Part shown: in pieces, positions 7,978 through 16,885 of the stretch
Position numbering within the stretch: position 1 is the stretch's first letter
Layout: each line of letters begins with the position of its first letter
Assembly: GCF_030297015.1 (NCBI RefSeq)
Contig: NZ_AP028056.1
Span: 124,001 to 188,000 of the forward strand
Source of the DNA: Brooklawnia propionicigenes
Lineage (GTDB): Bacteria > Actinomycetota > Actinomycetes > Propionibacteriales > Propionibacteriaceae
DNA length: 64,000 nucleotides
Direction of reading: 5' to 3'
Position numbers and translations under genes: made by a program
The notes under the pieces: generated by a model
What the model was told of the DNA's origin: nothing
Seen by the model: the letters and a program-made list of their open reading frames with translations, nothing else
Database searches by the model: none

Positions 7978-9976
7978 CGTCTGCCTCGGCCTTCGGATCG
8001 TCGTTGCGGCGAGATTGTGCCCAGTCGCGGACGAAGGCGACCGCCTCGTCGATGGGCACACCGTTGCGTTGCGAACCGTTGCGGAAACGGAAGGAGACCG
8101 AACCGGCCTCGGCGTCGGTCTCGCCGGCGATGAGCATGAACGGGATCTTCTGCTTCTGGGCGTTGCGGATCTTCTTCTGCATCCGGTCGTCCGAGGCATC
8201 GAGTTCGGTGCGTACGCCGGCGGCCTTGAGCTTGTCGAGCACCTCGGCGAGATAGTCGTTGAAGCTTGCCGCGACAGGGATGCCGACGACTTGCACCGGA
8301 GCCAGCCAGACCGGAAAGGCGCCCGCATAGTGCTCGATGAGCACACCCATGAACCGCTCGATGGAACCGAACTTCGCCGAATGGATCATCACCGGCTGGC
8401 GATGGCTGCCATCGGGGGCGACGTATTCCAGGCCGAAGCGTTCCGGCTGGTTGAAGTCGTACTGGATGGTCGACATCTGCCAGGTACGCCCGATCGCGTC
8501 CTTGGCCTGAATCGAGATCTTCGGGCCGTAGTAGGCGGCGCCACCGGGATCGTCCACCACGGTAAGGCCGGATTCGGCGGCGATCTCGGCCAGGATCTTC
8601 GTCGCGGCCTCCCACTGCTCGTCGGATCCGATGAACTTGTCCTTCTTCTTGCCGACCTCGTCGCGGGTCGACAATTCGAGCGCGACATCGGTCAGCCCGA
8701 AGTCGTGAAGCAGACTGAGCACGAAACGCAGTAGGTGACGCACCTCATCAGGGGCCTGGTCGGGAGTGCAGTACGAGTGCGAATCGTCCTGGGTGATAGA
8801 GCGGACACGGGTCAGTCCCTGCACCACGCCGGACTTCTCATTGCGGTAGACGGTACCGAACTCGAACAGCCGCAGTGGCAGCTCGCGGTAGGAGCGGCCA
8901 CGCGACGAGTAGATGAGATTGTGCATCGGGCAGTTCATGGCCTTGAGCCGGTAGGCCTGACCGTCGTCGTCCAGCGGCGGGAACATCACGTCGGCGTAGT
9001 AAGGCAGGTGTCCGGAGGTGTAGAAGAGCTCTTCCTTGGCGATGTGCGGGGTACCGACGTAGAGGAAGCCTTCGTCGATGTGGCGGGTGCGGACATAATC
9101 CTCCATCACCCGCTTGATCACGCCGCCCTTGGGATGAAACAGCGGCAGGCCGGAGCCCACCTGCTCGTGGAAGCTGAACAGGTCGAGTTCGGCACCCAGC
9201 TTGCGGTGGTCGCGCTTGGCGGCCTCCTCCATGCGGTGCTGATAGGCCTTCAGATCGTCGCGGGTCGCCCAGGCGGTGCCGTAGACGCGTTGCAGCTGCT
9301 GATTGCGCTGGTCGCCGCGCCAGTAGGCCGATGAGGTCTTGGTGAGGGCGACAGCGTTGATATAGCCGGTGTGTGGCACATGCGGGCCGCGGCACAGGTC
9401 TGTCCAGGCCACCTCGCCGTTGCGCCGCACGTTGTCGTACATGGTGAGCTCGCCCTTGCCGACCTCGACCGAGCTGCCGTCGTCGGACGAAGCGCTGCCC
9501 TTGTCGTGGATCAGTTCCAGCTTGAACGGCTCGCCGGCCTCTTCGTCCAGGGCCTCCTGGTCGCTGACCGCGCGGCGGACGAAACGCTGACGCTCCTTGA
9601 TGATCGCCTGCATCTTCTTCTCGATGGCCTTGAGGTCGTCGGGGCTGAGCGGGGAGGTCTGGAAGTCGTAGTAGAAGCCGTCGACGATGGGCGGGCCGAT
9701 GCCGAGCTTGGCCTCGGGGAAGATCTGCTGCAGAGCTTGGGCGGTGACGTGCGCTGCGGAGTGCCGGACGATGGCCAGGCCTTCGTCCGACGTCATCAGG
9801 ATGGGGCTGATCTGGTCGCCGTCGTGGACAAGGGTGGCCAGATCGACGGTGGTTCCGTTGACTGCCATGGCGACGATGCTGCGATCGTTGCCGAACAGAT
9901 CAAGACCGGTAGTGCCCTGCTCCACCACCTGTGCTTCGGGGGATTGATCACGGGTGATGCTGATGTTGACCGACAC
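7970..9976 (-). CDS. thrS: Threonyl-tRNA synthetase
   Basis: 668-residue class II aminoacyl-tRNA synthetase. In order: N-terminal TGS domain (to about residue 65), editing domain with [13 protein letters not shown], catalytic core with class II motif 2 ([14 protein letters not shown]), the zinc-ligand cysteine in MNCPMHN, motif 3 in [17 protein letters not shown], and a C-terminal anticodon-binding domain. It charges tRNA-Thr. I chose GTG at 9976, which has AAAGGA at suitable spacing, over the ATG at 9997. It is the first gene of a long minus-strand run reaching to position 1. No T-box-like leader was recognised in the roughly 180 bases upstream. Confidence 0.95.
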   Translation of the reverse strand: MSVNISITRDQSPEAQVVEQGTTGLDLFGNDRSIVAMAVNGTTVDLATLVHDGDQISPILMTSDEGLAIVRHSAAHVTAQALQQIFPEAKLGIGPPIVDGFYYDFQTSPLSPDDLKAIEKKMQAIIKERQRFVRRAVSDQEALDEEAGEPFKLELIHDKGSASSDDGSSVEVGKGELTMYDNVRRNGEVAWTDLCRGPHVPHTGYINAVALTKTSSAYWRGDQRNQQLQRVYGTAWATRDDLKAYQHRMEEAAKRDHRKLGAELDLFSFHEQVGSGLPLFHPKGGVIKRVMEDYVRTRHIDEGFLYVGTPHIAKEELFYTSGHLPYYADVMFPPLDDDGQAYRLKAMNCPMHNLIYSSRGRSYRELPLRLFEFGTVYRNEKSGVVQGLTRVRSITQDDSHSYCTPDQAPDEVRHLLRFVLSLLHDFGLTDVALELSTRDEVGKKKDKFIGSDEQWEAATKILAEIAAESGLTVVDDPGGAAYYGPKISIQAKDAIGRTWQMSTIQYDFNQPERFGLEYVAPDGSHRQPVMIHSAKFGSIERFMGVLIEHYAGAFPVWLAPVQVVGIPVAASFNDYLAEVLDKLKAAGVRTELDASDDRMQKKIRNAQKQKIPFMLIAGETDAEAGSVSFRFRNGSQRNGVPIDEAVAFVRDWAQSRRNDDPKAEADGE

Positions 9977-10158
9977 GGGAAATCCTTTCGGCGGCATACC
10001 TGGCCGCCCGATTGTGTGTGGCGCGCACGGTGCGTACCGTTGCCCATTCTGCCCGAATCGGCCGCGGCGAGGAATCGCGGGTCATCTCCGGGCCTTCCTG
10101 GGGCCTGCGGCGGGAATGATCGGGCTGCCCCGTGGTCGCAGACGTGGCGGTGCCTAGC

Positions 10159-11166
10159 TCACAGCCAATCGCGGCGTTTGAAGGAGATGAACAGCGTTAC
10201 CGAGATGACCACGATCAAGCTGACCGACAGCCACAGGCCGTATGGCTGGTTGAACCCGAAGTAGGGCACATTCTGGCCGAACCAGCCGGTGATGGCTGTC
10301 GGCACCGCGATGATCGCCGCCCAGGCCGCGAGTTGGCGCATCACCACATTCAGTTGCGTGTCCTGCAGCGACATATTCGTCTCGAAGATGGTCGTCACCA
10401 GATCACGAAGCGAATCCGCCCAGTCGGCCGCCCGGAGCGCGTGATCGTAGAGATCGTCGAACCACGGGTCAAGCGTCGCGTCCGCGGAGACCTCGCGACG
10501 GTGCCGCATGATGGACGCCACGACCTCGCGCATCGGCACCACGGCCCGCCGCAGGTGCACCAGCGAAGCCCTCAACCGATAGATCCGGCGCTGCAGATCC
10601 CGGCTGCCCGCTGTCTGCTCGAGTACTTCGTCCTCCAGATCCTCGATGACATCGTCGAAGTCCTGGGTGATCTCGAAATAGCCGTCGACGACGTAGTCGA
10701 GCATGCCATGGACCAGCATCGCCGACCCATGGGCCGACAGGTAGCTGTCCTCGCTCCAGCGATCGATGATCTCGTCGAAGCTGAAATCGGGGTCGTACCA
10801 GACGGTGACCAGACCGTGCGGAAAGGTAAACGCCGACAGTTTCGTGAGCGTCAGCTCGCCGGGCGACGCCGGGGACAGCTCACCGCCTGCCCACTTGGCG
10901 GCGTAGACGGTCACGAACGAGTAGTGCGCATAACGCAACGCCTTGGGGCGCTCGACATGGTTGAGGGCATCCTCGATCGCGGCTGGATCGATATCCAGTT
11001 CCTTGCCGAGTCGGGCCAGGTCGTCGGCAGTCGGCTGCTGCAGGCCGACCCACAGCAACTGCTCGGGGTCGGCGAGCCTGGCCGAGATCGTCGAGAAGTC
11101 GATATCGGTCTCGGCGATCTTGTCGTCGCGCCAGACGATGGAACGGATCACACTGTCGGTACTCAT
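10159..11166 (-). CDS. corA: CorA-family divalent cation transporter
   Basis: 335-residue CorA family (2-TM-GxN) channel. A large cytoplasmic N-terminal domain is followed by a long helix (about 175-270) and two C-terminal transmembrane helices; the protein ends in a basic FKRRDWL tail. The selectivity loop after TM1 reads GQN (GWFGQNVPYF), where canonical CorA has GMN. The family moves Mg2+, Co2+ or Zn2+; the GQN loop leaves the ion open. The start at 11166 has GGGAG upstream; an alternative ATG lies at 11175. It is transcribed divergently from the SPFH gene. Confidence 0.88.
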   Translation of the reverse strand: MSTDSVIRSIVWRDDKIAETDIDFSTISARLADPEQLLWVGLQQPTADDLARLGKELDIDPAAIEDALNHVERPKALRYAHYSFVTVYAAKWAGGELSPASPGELTLTKLSAFTFPHGLVTVWYDPDFSFDEIIDRWSEDSYLSAHGSAMLVHGMLDYVVDGYFEITQDFDDVIEDLEDEVLEQTAGSRDLQRRIYRLRASLVHLRRAVVPMREVVASIMRHRREVSADATLDPWFDDLYDHALRAADWADSLRDLVTTIFETNMSLQDTQLNVVMRQLAAWAAIIAVPTAITGWFGQNVPYFGFNQPYGLWLSVSLIVVISVTLFISFKRRDWL

Positions 11167-11232
11167 CGCTCCCATTGTTCACTGTCTCGGCCTCGTGTGC
11201 ACGACCTTGATCGCTTACCGGTGCCCATAAAT

Positions 11233-11251
11233 CTGATATCATCCTGATATC
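11233..11251. promoter_or_regulatory. Direct repeat CTGATATC, 11-bp period, upstream of the SPFH gene
   Basis: CTGATATC occurs at 11233-11240 and again at 11244-11251, one helical turn apart, in an AT-rich patch that ends about 18 bases before the SPFH start codon and just before the AAAAAAAGGAGG ribosome binding site. Tandem short repeats on one DNA face are typical binding sites for ribbon-helix-helix repressors, and the second gene of this operon encodes such a protein. Autoregulation is inference. Confidence 0.45.
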
Positions 11252-11269
11252 TAAAAAAAGGAGGTCAGC

Positions 11270-12247
11270 ATGCCGGACGAAACACGAGACGTGGTGGAAG
11301 AGGCATCAGTGGGCGGCGAGGCTGCCGGCAAGCCGGTGGGGCATGAGGGCACCCGGGTCATGGTCGACGAGCGTCCGGCCTGGACGATGTCGGGTGCGCT
11401 CGCGCTGCTGCTCGCATTGGCGCTGCTGGGGTTGTCGACATGGGGAATCATCGCCACCGCGATCAGCGACGACGCCGGACTGGGTGTCAACGGCCTGCTG
11501 ATCTTCGGATGCATCGTCGGCTATCTCCTGGCGTTCTTGATGTTCACCTCGCTGACCATCGTTGCGCCTGGTGACACCAAGGTCGTGCAGTTCTTCGGAC
11601 GCTACATCGGCTCGATTCGCAAGCAGGGGCTGCTACTGACCATTCCGCTGTCGAGCAAGAAGCGAGTCTCGGTCAAGGTCCGCAACTTCGAGACCAATGA
11701 GCTGAAGGTCAATGACGCCGACGGCAATCCGATCAATATCGCGGCCATCGTCGTCTGGCAGGTCGCCGACACTGCCAAGTCGGTCTTCGCTGTCGAGGCC
11801 TACGAGGATTTCGTGAAGGTGCAGGCCGAATCCGCACTGCGTCACATCGCGACTTCGCATCCCTACGACTTCGCCGAGCCGGGCGAGGAGAGCCTGCGCG
11901 GCTCCACCGATCTGGTCTCCGGTGAACTCGCCGAGGAGGTCGCCGCGCGCATCGCGATCGCCGGCCTGGAGGTCGTCGAGACCCGCATCTCGTCGCTCGC
12001 CTATGCCGCCGAAATCGCTCAGGCGATGCTGCAGCGCCAGCAGGCCTCCGCCGTGCTCGCGGCCCGGAGCAAGATCGTCGAGGGTGCGGTCGGAATGGTC
12101 GAGCAGGCTCTCGAACGGCTGGAAACCGACGATATCGTCTCGTTGGACGACGAGCGCAAGGCGGCGATGGTCTCGAACCTGCTGGTCGTGCTCTGCTCGG
12201 ATTCGCGTTCGACTCCGGTCATCAATACCGGGACGCTCTACGGATGA
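11270..12247 (+). CDS. SPFH/Band 7 domain membrane protein
   Basis: 325-residue SPFH (stomatin/prohibitin/flotillin/HflK) protein. Two hydrophobic segments lie at about residues 41-65 and 75-95, followed by the SPFH core starting TIVAPGDTKVVQFFGRYIG and containing NINIAAIVVWQV-like sequence, then an Ala/Glu-rich helix. Such proteins scaffold membrane microdomains or regulate membrane proteases. The ribosome binding site AAGGAGG is exact and well spaced. Its stop overlaps the start of the ribbon-helix-helix gene (ATGA), so the two are coupled; this SPFH plus RHH pair recurs in bacteria, but its job is not established to my knowledge. Confidence 0.88.
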   Translation: MPDETRDVVEEASVGGEAAGKPVGHEGTRVMVDERPAWTMSGALALLLALALLGLSTWGIIATAISDDAGLGVNGLLIFGCIVGYLLAFLMFTSLTIVAPGDTKVVQFFGRYIGSIRKQGLLLTIPLSSKKRVSVKVRNFETNELKVNDADGNPINIAAIVVWQVADTAKSVFAVEAYEDFVKVQAESALRHIATSHPYDFAEPGEESLRGSTDLVSGELAEEVAARIAIAGLEVVETRISSLAYAAEIAQAMLQRQQASAVLAARSKIVEGAVGMVEQALERLETDDIVSLDDERKAAMVSNLLVVLCSDSRSTPVINTGTLYG

Positions 12248-12522
12248 GCACCGGCAAGGACGAGGTGGCGCGCGGCAATGAGCCGCGCGTCACCGAACCC
12301 GGCCGTCCACGAGGCAACCCGTCACGCAAGTCCATCCTGTTGCGGCTGGATCCGGCCGTTCACGAGGCGCTTGCCAAGTGGGCGTCCGATGATCTGCGCA
12401 GCGTCAACAGCCTGATCGAGATGCTGTTGCGCGACGATCTCAGGCGGGCGGGGCGCGCCGTCAAGGCCGAGCCGATACGCAGGCCCGGGCGTCCGCGAGG
12501 TAACTCGGCCGACGGCAGCTGA
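12244..12522 (+). CDS. Ribbon-helix-helix (Arc-type) DNA-binding protein
   Basis: 92-residue basic protein. The central segment SRKSILLRLDPAVHEALAKW, followed by SVNSLIEMLLRDDL, has the beta-strand/helix/helix pattern of Arc/CopG repressors. GRPRGN-type AT-hook-like motifs occur on both sides (GRPRGNPSRK and GRPRGNSAD), an unusual symmetric arrangement that could add minor-groove contacts. It overlaps the SPFH gene by four bases. It may bind the CTGATATC repeat at the operon promoter (inference). No toxin partner is next to it, so a toxin-antitoxin role is unlikely. Confidence 0.8.
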   Translation: MSTGKDEVARGNEPRVTEPGRPRGNPSRKSILLRLDPAVHEALAKWASDDLRSVNSLIEMLLRDDLRRAGRAVKAEPIRRPGRPRGNSADGS

Positions 12523-12550
12523 CGCGACGGCTGCTGGCGGTGGACGCAGC

Positions 12551-14524
12551 TCACTGCTGGGCGGCCAATGCCTTCTTGCCGGCCTCGAGCACCTCGATGA
12601 TGCGGTCCACGTCATAGACGCAGCCGCCCCAGGTGCCCCCGGAGACATCCTGCAGCGCAGCCCACAGCCGGGTGTCGTCGGGCAGGTCGCGGTCGGGAGC
12701 CAGCCCGGGATAGGTCTGGCGAGCAGCGAGGACCTCCGCGCCGGCTGGTGGGGTCAGGGGTTCGTCCGGGCTACCGATGAAGTTGAGCGAACCGGTCAGG
12801 CCTACCGTGTCGACGACGATCTCGATGAGGTCGCCATCGCGCAGCTTGCCGATCGGGCCACCGGCAAGAGCTTCCGGCCCGACATGACCGAAGCAGGCAC
12901 CGGTGGAGACCCCGGAGAACCGCGCATCGGTGATCAGCGAGACGTGCTTGCCGTAGGGCACCTTCTTGAGCGCGGAGGTCAGCTGGTAGGTCTCTTCCAT
13001 GCCGGTGCCGAGCGGGCCGGCACCCAGCACGATCATGATGTCGCCCGCGGCGATCGTCGACTGCTTGATGGCCTTGATGGCGGCCTTCTCGCTGGTGAAC
13101 ACCTTCGCCGGGCCGGTGTGCCGGAAGACCCCGTCGTCACCGATCACGCTGGGATCGATCGCCGCCGATTTCACCACCGAACCCTCGGGGGCGATGTTTC
13201 CCAGCGGGAAGGTGACCGTGGAGGCCATGCCCTTGGCCTTCGCTGCCTGCGGCGACAAGATGACGTCGTCGGGATCGACGCCATCGACGTCGTGTAGCCG
13301 CCCGCGCAGCAGCTGACGGCGTTCGGATGCCTCCCACCAGTCGAGGTTCGCATCCAGGGTCTCCCCGGTGACGGTCAGCACGTCGGTGTGCAGCAGCCCG
13401 AGTCTGCGCAAGTGCAGCATCACTTCGGGCACGCCGCCGGCCAGATAGACCATCGGGGTCGGATAGTCGACCGGTCCGACCGGCAGCACGCTCACCAGCC
13501 GGGGCACTGCGGAGTTGATGCGCGCCCAATCGTCCACGCCGGGCACCTGCAGTCCGGCGGCAAAGGCGATGGCCGGCAGATGCAACAGCAGGTTCGTCGA
13601 CCCCCCGAATGCGGCATGCAGCACCATGGCGTTCTCGATGGCGTGGTCGGTGAGGATGTCGCGGGTGAAGATCTTGCGGTGTTTCAGGTCGAGCAGCGCG
13701 TCAGCCGATGCGCGGGCGAGGTCTCGCCAGATCGCTTCACCCGAAGGTGCCAGTGCCGAATGCGTCAGCGCCAGACCGAGGGCCTCCCCGACGACCTGAC
13801 TGGTCCCGGCGGTGCCGAGGAATTGGCAGCCGCCGCCGGGGGATGCGCAGGCGCGGCAGCCCGCCTCCGCGGCGTCCTCGAAACTCATCTCGCCGGCCGC
13901 GTAGCGCACGCCGATGGTCTGGACCGCGCCGTTGTCCTCGCCGTCGGAGGCGCGCAGTGTGGTGCCGCCGGGCACCAGGATGGCCGGGTCGTTGTGCATG
14001 GACGCCAGCGCGATCATCATCGCGGGCAGTCCCTTGTCGCAGGAGGCGATGCCCATGACCGCGCGGCGGGTCGGCAGCGAACGGATCAGGCGGCGCATCA
14101 CGATGGCGGCGTCATTGCGGTAGGGCAGCGAGTCGAACATGCCGACGGTGCCCTGGGAGCGGCCGTCGCAGGGATCGGAGACATAGGTGGCGTACGGCAG
14201 TGCGCCCTGGGCGGCCACTTCGCGGGCGGCTTCGTTGACCAACTCGGCCAGCTGGTAGTGGCCGGTGTGCAGGCCCAGTGCGATCGGGTTGCCATCGGCA
14301 TCAGTGGCGCCGCCAGCGGTGCTGACGATCATCACCGCATCGCGGTTAACGTCGTCCGGGTTCCAGCCCATGCCGACATTCATCGTCATACCGAACAGGT
14401 CACCGCTGGGGGCATCTGCGAGCAGTTCGGGTGTCAGGGGAAGCCTGCCCGCTGGGCCGGGGGCCTGCGTCCGCACCTCGTAGATGCTCGGATCGGTGCC
14501 GGTGAACAGGTCGCGCAATGCCAT
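12551..14524 (-). CDS. YjhG/YagF-family D-xylonate-type dehydratase
   Basis: 657-residue member of the IlvD/Edd dehydratase superfamily, closest by eye to E. coli YjhG/YagF (D-xylonate dehydratase, about 655 residues). Shared landmarks are [28 protein letters not shown] and [10 protein letters not shown], which carry Fe-S cluster cysteines, plus [13 protein letters not shown] and [14 protein letters not shown]. The enzyme removes water from a sugar acid to give a 2-keto-3-deoxy acid. No aldolase, xylose dehydrogenase or sugar transporter is nearby, so the substrate in this organism is uncertain. It could equally act on another aldonic acid. ATG at 14524 begins the conserved MALRDLF segment. 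Confidence 0.87.
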   Translation of the reverse strand: MALRDLFTGTDPSIYEVRTQAPGPAGRLPLTPELLADAPSGDLFGMTMNVGMGWNPDDVNRDAVMIVSTAGGATDADGNPIALGLHTGHYQLAELVNEAAREVAAQGALPYATYVSDPCDGRSQGTVGMFDSLPYRNDAAIVMRRLIRSLPTRRAVMGIASCDKGLPAMMIALASMHNDPAILVPGGTTLRASDGEDNGAVQTIGVRYAAGEMSFEDAAEAGCRACASPGGGCQFLGTAGTSQVVGEALGLALTHSALAPSGEAIWRDLARASADALLDLKHRKIFTRDILTDHAIENAMVLHAAFGGSTNLLLHLPAIAFAAGLQVPGVDDWARINSAVPRLVSVLPVGPVDYPTPMVYLAGGVPEVMLHLRRLGLLHTDVLTVTGETLDANLDWWEASERRQLLRGRLHDVDGVDPDDVILSPQAAKAKGMASTVTFPLGNIAPEGSVVKSAAIDPSVIGDDGVFRHTGPAKVFTSEKAAIKAIKQSTIAAGDIMIVLGAGPLGTGMEETYQLTSALKKVPYGKHVSLITDARFSGVSTGACFGHVGPEALAGGPIGKLRDGDLIEIVVDTVGLTGSLNFIGSPDEPLTPPAGAEVLAARQTYPGLAPDRDLPDDTRLWAALQDVSGGTWGGCVYDVDRIIEVLEAGKKALAAQQ

Positions 14525-14544
14525 GAAGAACTCCCTCGGCGACG

Positions 14545-14570
14545 AAGGCTTGTGGACGAGCCACAACCTT
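14545..14570. promoter_or_regulatory. Inverted repeat upstream of the xylonate dehydratase gene
   Basis: AAGG (14545-14548), TTGTGG (14550-14555), five-base spacer ACGAG, CCACAA (14561-14566) and CCTT (14567-14570) form a near-perfect inverted repeat of 10-base arms with one unpaired base. It lies 21 bases upstream of the dehydratase ATG. It could be a repressor operator or an mRNA hairpin in the 5' leader; sequence alone does not separate these. Confidence 0.5.
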
Positions 14571-14679
14571 ACCCATATCCTGCACGATCCGCGCACAGGG
14601 GTCCCGGTGCCGAACTTGGGTAGGACTGTCTGCAGGCCCTGCGGAGAACCCTACCCAGGAGCGCCGGCCGTTTGAGCGA

Positions 14680-15390
14680 TCAGCCGCGTTCGGCCCGATC
14701 AAGCCAGCTGGTGATCGTGGTGACCGCGACATCGGCGAGCATCGGCCCACAGGTGGTCGCATCGGCGCGGATCTGCCGCGGATCGATGCCGGCAGCGGCG
14801 AGTTCGAGAGCGTGCCCGATCAGCCAGCGTTCGATGCGGGTGTGATCTGCCTCCACGTGGAACTGCAGGCCCAGCACCCGGTCACCGAGGCAGAAAGCCT
14901 GGTTCGGGAAGCCCGGAGTCTGCGCCAGGCGCTGCGCGCCGTCGGGGATGGCGAACTCATCGCCGTGCCAGTGCAGCACCGCGACGCCCTCCAGTCCGGC
15001 CAGCACCGAAGCGCGTCCGGCGTCGGTGAGCTGCAGGGGCGCGTAACCGATCTCCTTGCGTCCGGTCGGTGTGACCGGTGCGCCAAGGGCTGCGGCGATC
15101 AGCTGTGCACCCAGACAGATACCCAGGGTGGGAAGTCCGGCCTGCAGCCTGACCGATATCGCTTCGAGCTCAGTCACCAGGAATGGGTAAGCGTCGGTTT
15201 CGTAGACGCCGATCGGGGCGCCGAGAACCACCACCAGATCCGGCTGGGTGAGAATCTGCGGATCGAGCGAGTCGACGCCGATGTCGAGGTAACTCACCTG
15301 GTAGCCCCGTGCCACGAGCAGCGGCTCGATCAATCCGAGGTCTTCGAACGCGACATGCCTGATCGCCAGCGCCGTGCGGTCGTGGTTCAT
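14680..15390 (-). CDS. Class I glutamine amidotransferase-like protein
   Basis: 236-residue class I glutamine amidotransferase domain. The nucleophile is the Cys in GICLGAQLIA, and the His-x-Glu pair is in LQFHVEAD, so the catalytic triad is intact. Standalone proteins of this type (often annotated GMP synthase-like or glutamine amidotransferase) hydrolyse gamma-glutamyl compounds, but no synthase domain is present and the partner is unknown. ATG at 15390 has a good GGGAGGGGAG ribosome binding site. It lies 33 bases downstream of the siderophore-interacting protein gene on the same strand and may be co-transcribed with it. Confidence 0.85.
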   Translation of the reverse strand: MNHDRTALAIRHVAFEDLGLIEPLLVARGYQVSYLDIGVDSLDPQILTQPDLVVVLGAPIGVYETDAYPFLVTELEAISVRLQAGLPTLGICLGAQLIAAALGAPVTPTGRKEIGYAPLQLTDAGRASVLAGLEGVAVLHWHGDEFAIPDGAQRLAQTPGFPNQAFCLGDRVLGLQFHVEADHTRIERWLIGHALELAAAGIDPRQIRADATTCGPMLADVAVTTITSWLDRAERG

Positions 15391-15423
15391 CGTGGCTCCC
15401 CTCCCGAGCACGCGTGGATGGAC

Positions 15424-16185
15424 CTAGTCGCTGGACTCCCCCAGCCCGCGCCGAGTGCCCATCGTCTTGCCCTCGACCCAGTACGCCTGAATATAGGAGG
15501 TCGCCTTGGTGAAGCCGAACTCGTTGCGCAAACGTGGACGCAGTGCTTTGAGCGATCCGGATTCGGGCGCCACCCAGGCATACCAGCCGCCGTAGTCGCG
15601 GGCCGGGATGGCCGCGGTCAGCGAGCCGGGGCCCTGGCGTGGCACCCAGTAGACGGTGGCTCCGGGGTGTTCGGGCAATGGGATCTCGTGATCGGCAGGA
15701 TCGTGTTCTTCGAGGTAGCACTCGATATGAGCTTCGGAGGGCAGTGCTTCGATGATGCTGGCGATCGCGGGTATGGAGGCCGAATCGCCGATCAGGAGAT
15801 ATCCGGTGGCCGGCTGGTCGGGCACCTCGAATGTGGTGGAGCCGTAGATCATCGCCTGCACAGTGTCACCGGGCCGGGCGCGTTTGGCCCAGGCAGAACC
15901 TGGCCCGGCGGGTTCATGCAAGACGAAGTTGACGTTGAACTCGCCGGTGCTCCGATCGGGGTGCGTGATGGTGTAGCCGCGTTGGTACTCGTGACTTCCT
16001 TCACCGGGGAACCAGAAGCGCAACCAGGCAGCGGGCCCGGTGTCCAGATCGTGGAGCAGAGTAGGCGAGGTCATCCGCACCTGGACGAAGTGGGGTGCCA
16101 ATACCTTCTTGTCGACGACGGTCAGGGCGTGGTCCTTCGCGCCCAGACCGCGCATGATGGCGCCCGAGACTCCGCGTTTGGCCAT
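15424..16185 (-). CDS. Siderophore-interacting protein (ferric-siderophore reductase)
   Basis: 253-residue SIP-family flavin reductase. The FAD-binding beta-barrel contains RGYTITHPD (the RxYT motif), and the NAD(P)H domain contains YLLIGDSASIPAI and a C-terminal tail ending in AYWVEGKTM. The family reduces ferric siderophores in the cytoplasm to release iron, using NAD(P)H or ferredoxin. An AGAGGA ribosome binding site precedes the ATG. A candidate iron-box-like sequence lies about 33-51 bases upstream. No siderophore uptake genes are in the window, so its siderophore partner lies elsewhere. Confidence 0.9.
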   Translation of the reverse strand: MAKRGVSGAIMRGLGAKDHALTVVDKKVLAPHFVQVRMTSPTLLHDLDTGPAAWLRFWFPGEGSHEYQRGYTITHPDRSTGEFNVNFVLHEPAGPGSAWAKRARPGDTVQAMIYGSTTFEVPDQPATGYLLIGDSASIPAIASIIEALPSEAHIECYLEEHDPADHEIPLPEHPGATVYWVPRQGPGSLTAAIPARDYGGWYAWVAPESGSLKALRPRLRNEFGFTKATSYIQAYWVEGKTMGTRRGLGESSD

Positions 16186-16217
16186 GGCCGTTCCTCTTCA
16201 CACGCACGACTTGCTGC

Positions 16218-16236
16218 GGTGCTTAGGGTACACTAA
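16218..16236. promoter_or_regulatory. Candidate DtxR/IdeR iron box upstream of the SIP gene
   Basis: GGTGCTTAGGGTACACTAA matches 13 of 19 positions of the DtxR/IdeR consensus TTAGGTTAGSCTAACCTAA. The same patch contains a perfect inverted repeat, GCTTAG (16221-16226) and CTAAGC (16233-16238). Its position just upstream of an iron-release gene makes iron-dependent repression plausible, but the match is moderate. Confidence 0.45.
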
Positions 16237-16281
16237 GCAGTCTTTTTTCGTCAGTGCAGGGGCAGGGAGCCGGCCGCAAGC

Positions 16282-16722
16282 TCAGTCGTCGAGGGCGACG
16301 CCGCGGCGCTTGGCCAGCCGGGCCAGTTTTTCGTCCTCTTCGATCGGGACGGCGACGTAGGCGCGCAACACACCGTCATCGTCGCGGCGCAGCACGTAGA
16401 TGTAGGAGATCGCCGTGAGAATCGCGCCGCTGCGATCGTGGAGCACCCAGCGCACGCGGACGCGGACCAGGCGCTCGGTGAGCGGGTTCACTTCGATGAG
16501 TTCGTTACCGACCGATGCGAGTCCGAGTTTCTGGTATTGCGGATAGTTCTTCTGGAGCTCGCGCACCAAGTCCTCATGGTTGTGCGCGACGCTGACCGCC
16601 TCATCGGTCAGGACCGTCGAAGGGGTCCCCCACAACGCCGCGGCGCGCTCGGCATCGAATGATTCGAGCGCGGCGGCATATTCACTCAAGTAGCCATAGA
16701 TTTCGGCGTTTTCGAAAGCCAT
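16282..16722 (-). CDS. NTF2-like / SnoaL-fold small protein
   Basis: 146-residue protein with the pattern of the NTF2-like superfamily: an N-terminal helical part (NAEIYGYLSEYAAALESFDAE), then alternating strands ending in ISYIYVLRRDDDGVLRAYVAV. The fold is used by ketosteroid isomerases, polyketide cyclases and many proteins with no known activity. No catalytic signature is clear enough to name a reaction. It is divergent from the ABC-F gene and separated from the SIP gene by about 96 bases. Function unknown. Confidence 0.7.
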   Translation of the reverse strand: MAFENAEIYGYLSEYAAALESFDAERAAALWGTPSTVLTDEAVSVAHNHEDLVRELQKNYPQYQKLGLASVGNELIEVNPLTERLVRVRVRWVLHDRSGAILTAISYIYVLRRDDDGVLRAYVAVPIEEDEKLARLAKRRGVALDD

Positions 16723-16806
16723 GCCTCAACGCTAGTCTCCGAAGCGCCGCATGGCGCCGCGATCAGCGATCAAACCGCGCTTGACCGGTCTTGCTAAGGT
16801 GGCGGC

Positions 16807-16818
16807 ATGTTCTTGTGA
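16807..16818 (+). CDS. Three-codon upstream ORF (Met-Phe-Leu-stop) before the ABC-F gene
   Basis: ATG TTC TTG TGA sits 67 bases before the ABC-F start. It has an AAGGTGG ribosome binding site at good spacing, and TAAGGT (16795-16800) also fits a TAnnnT -10 box placed so that transcription could begin at the ATG. Very short upstream ORFs control several ABC-F antibiotic-resistance genes by ribosome stalling or attenuation. A CCTGC...GCAGG stem (16830-16859) follows, but without a U tract. Confidence 0.4.
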   Translation: MFL

Positions 16819-16885
16819 GTTCGTCTTCGCCTGCGCCCGCGGCGTGATTGCCCGGCAGGTCCCCAACTCATTTCCAAGGACACCC

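Noticed and set aside
9977-10158. T-box or other riboswitch upstream of thrS
   Set aside because: No T-box consensus or long structured leader could be recognised in the roughly 180-base gap.
12244-12522. Antitoxin of a toxin-antitoxin pair
   Set aside because: The RHH protein is coupled to an SPFH gene and no RelE-, HicA- or PIN-like toxin gene is adjacent.
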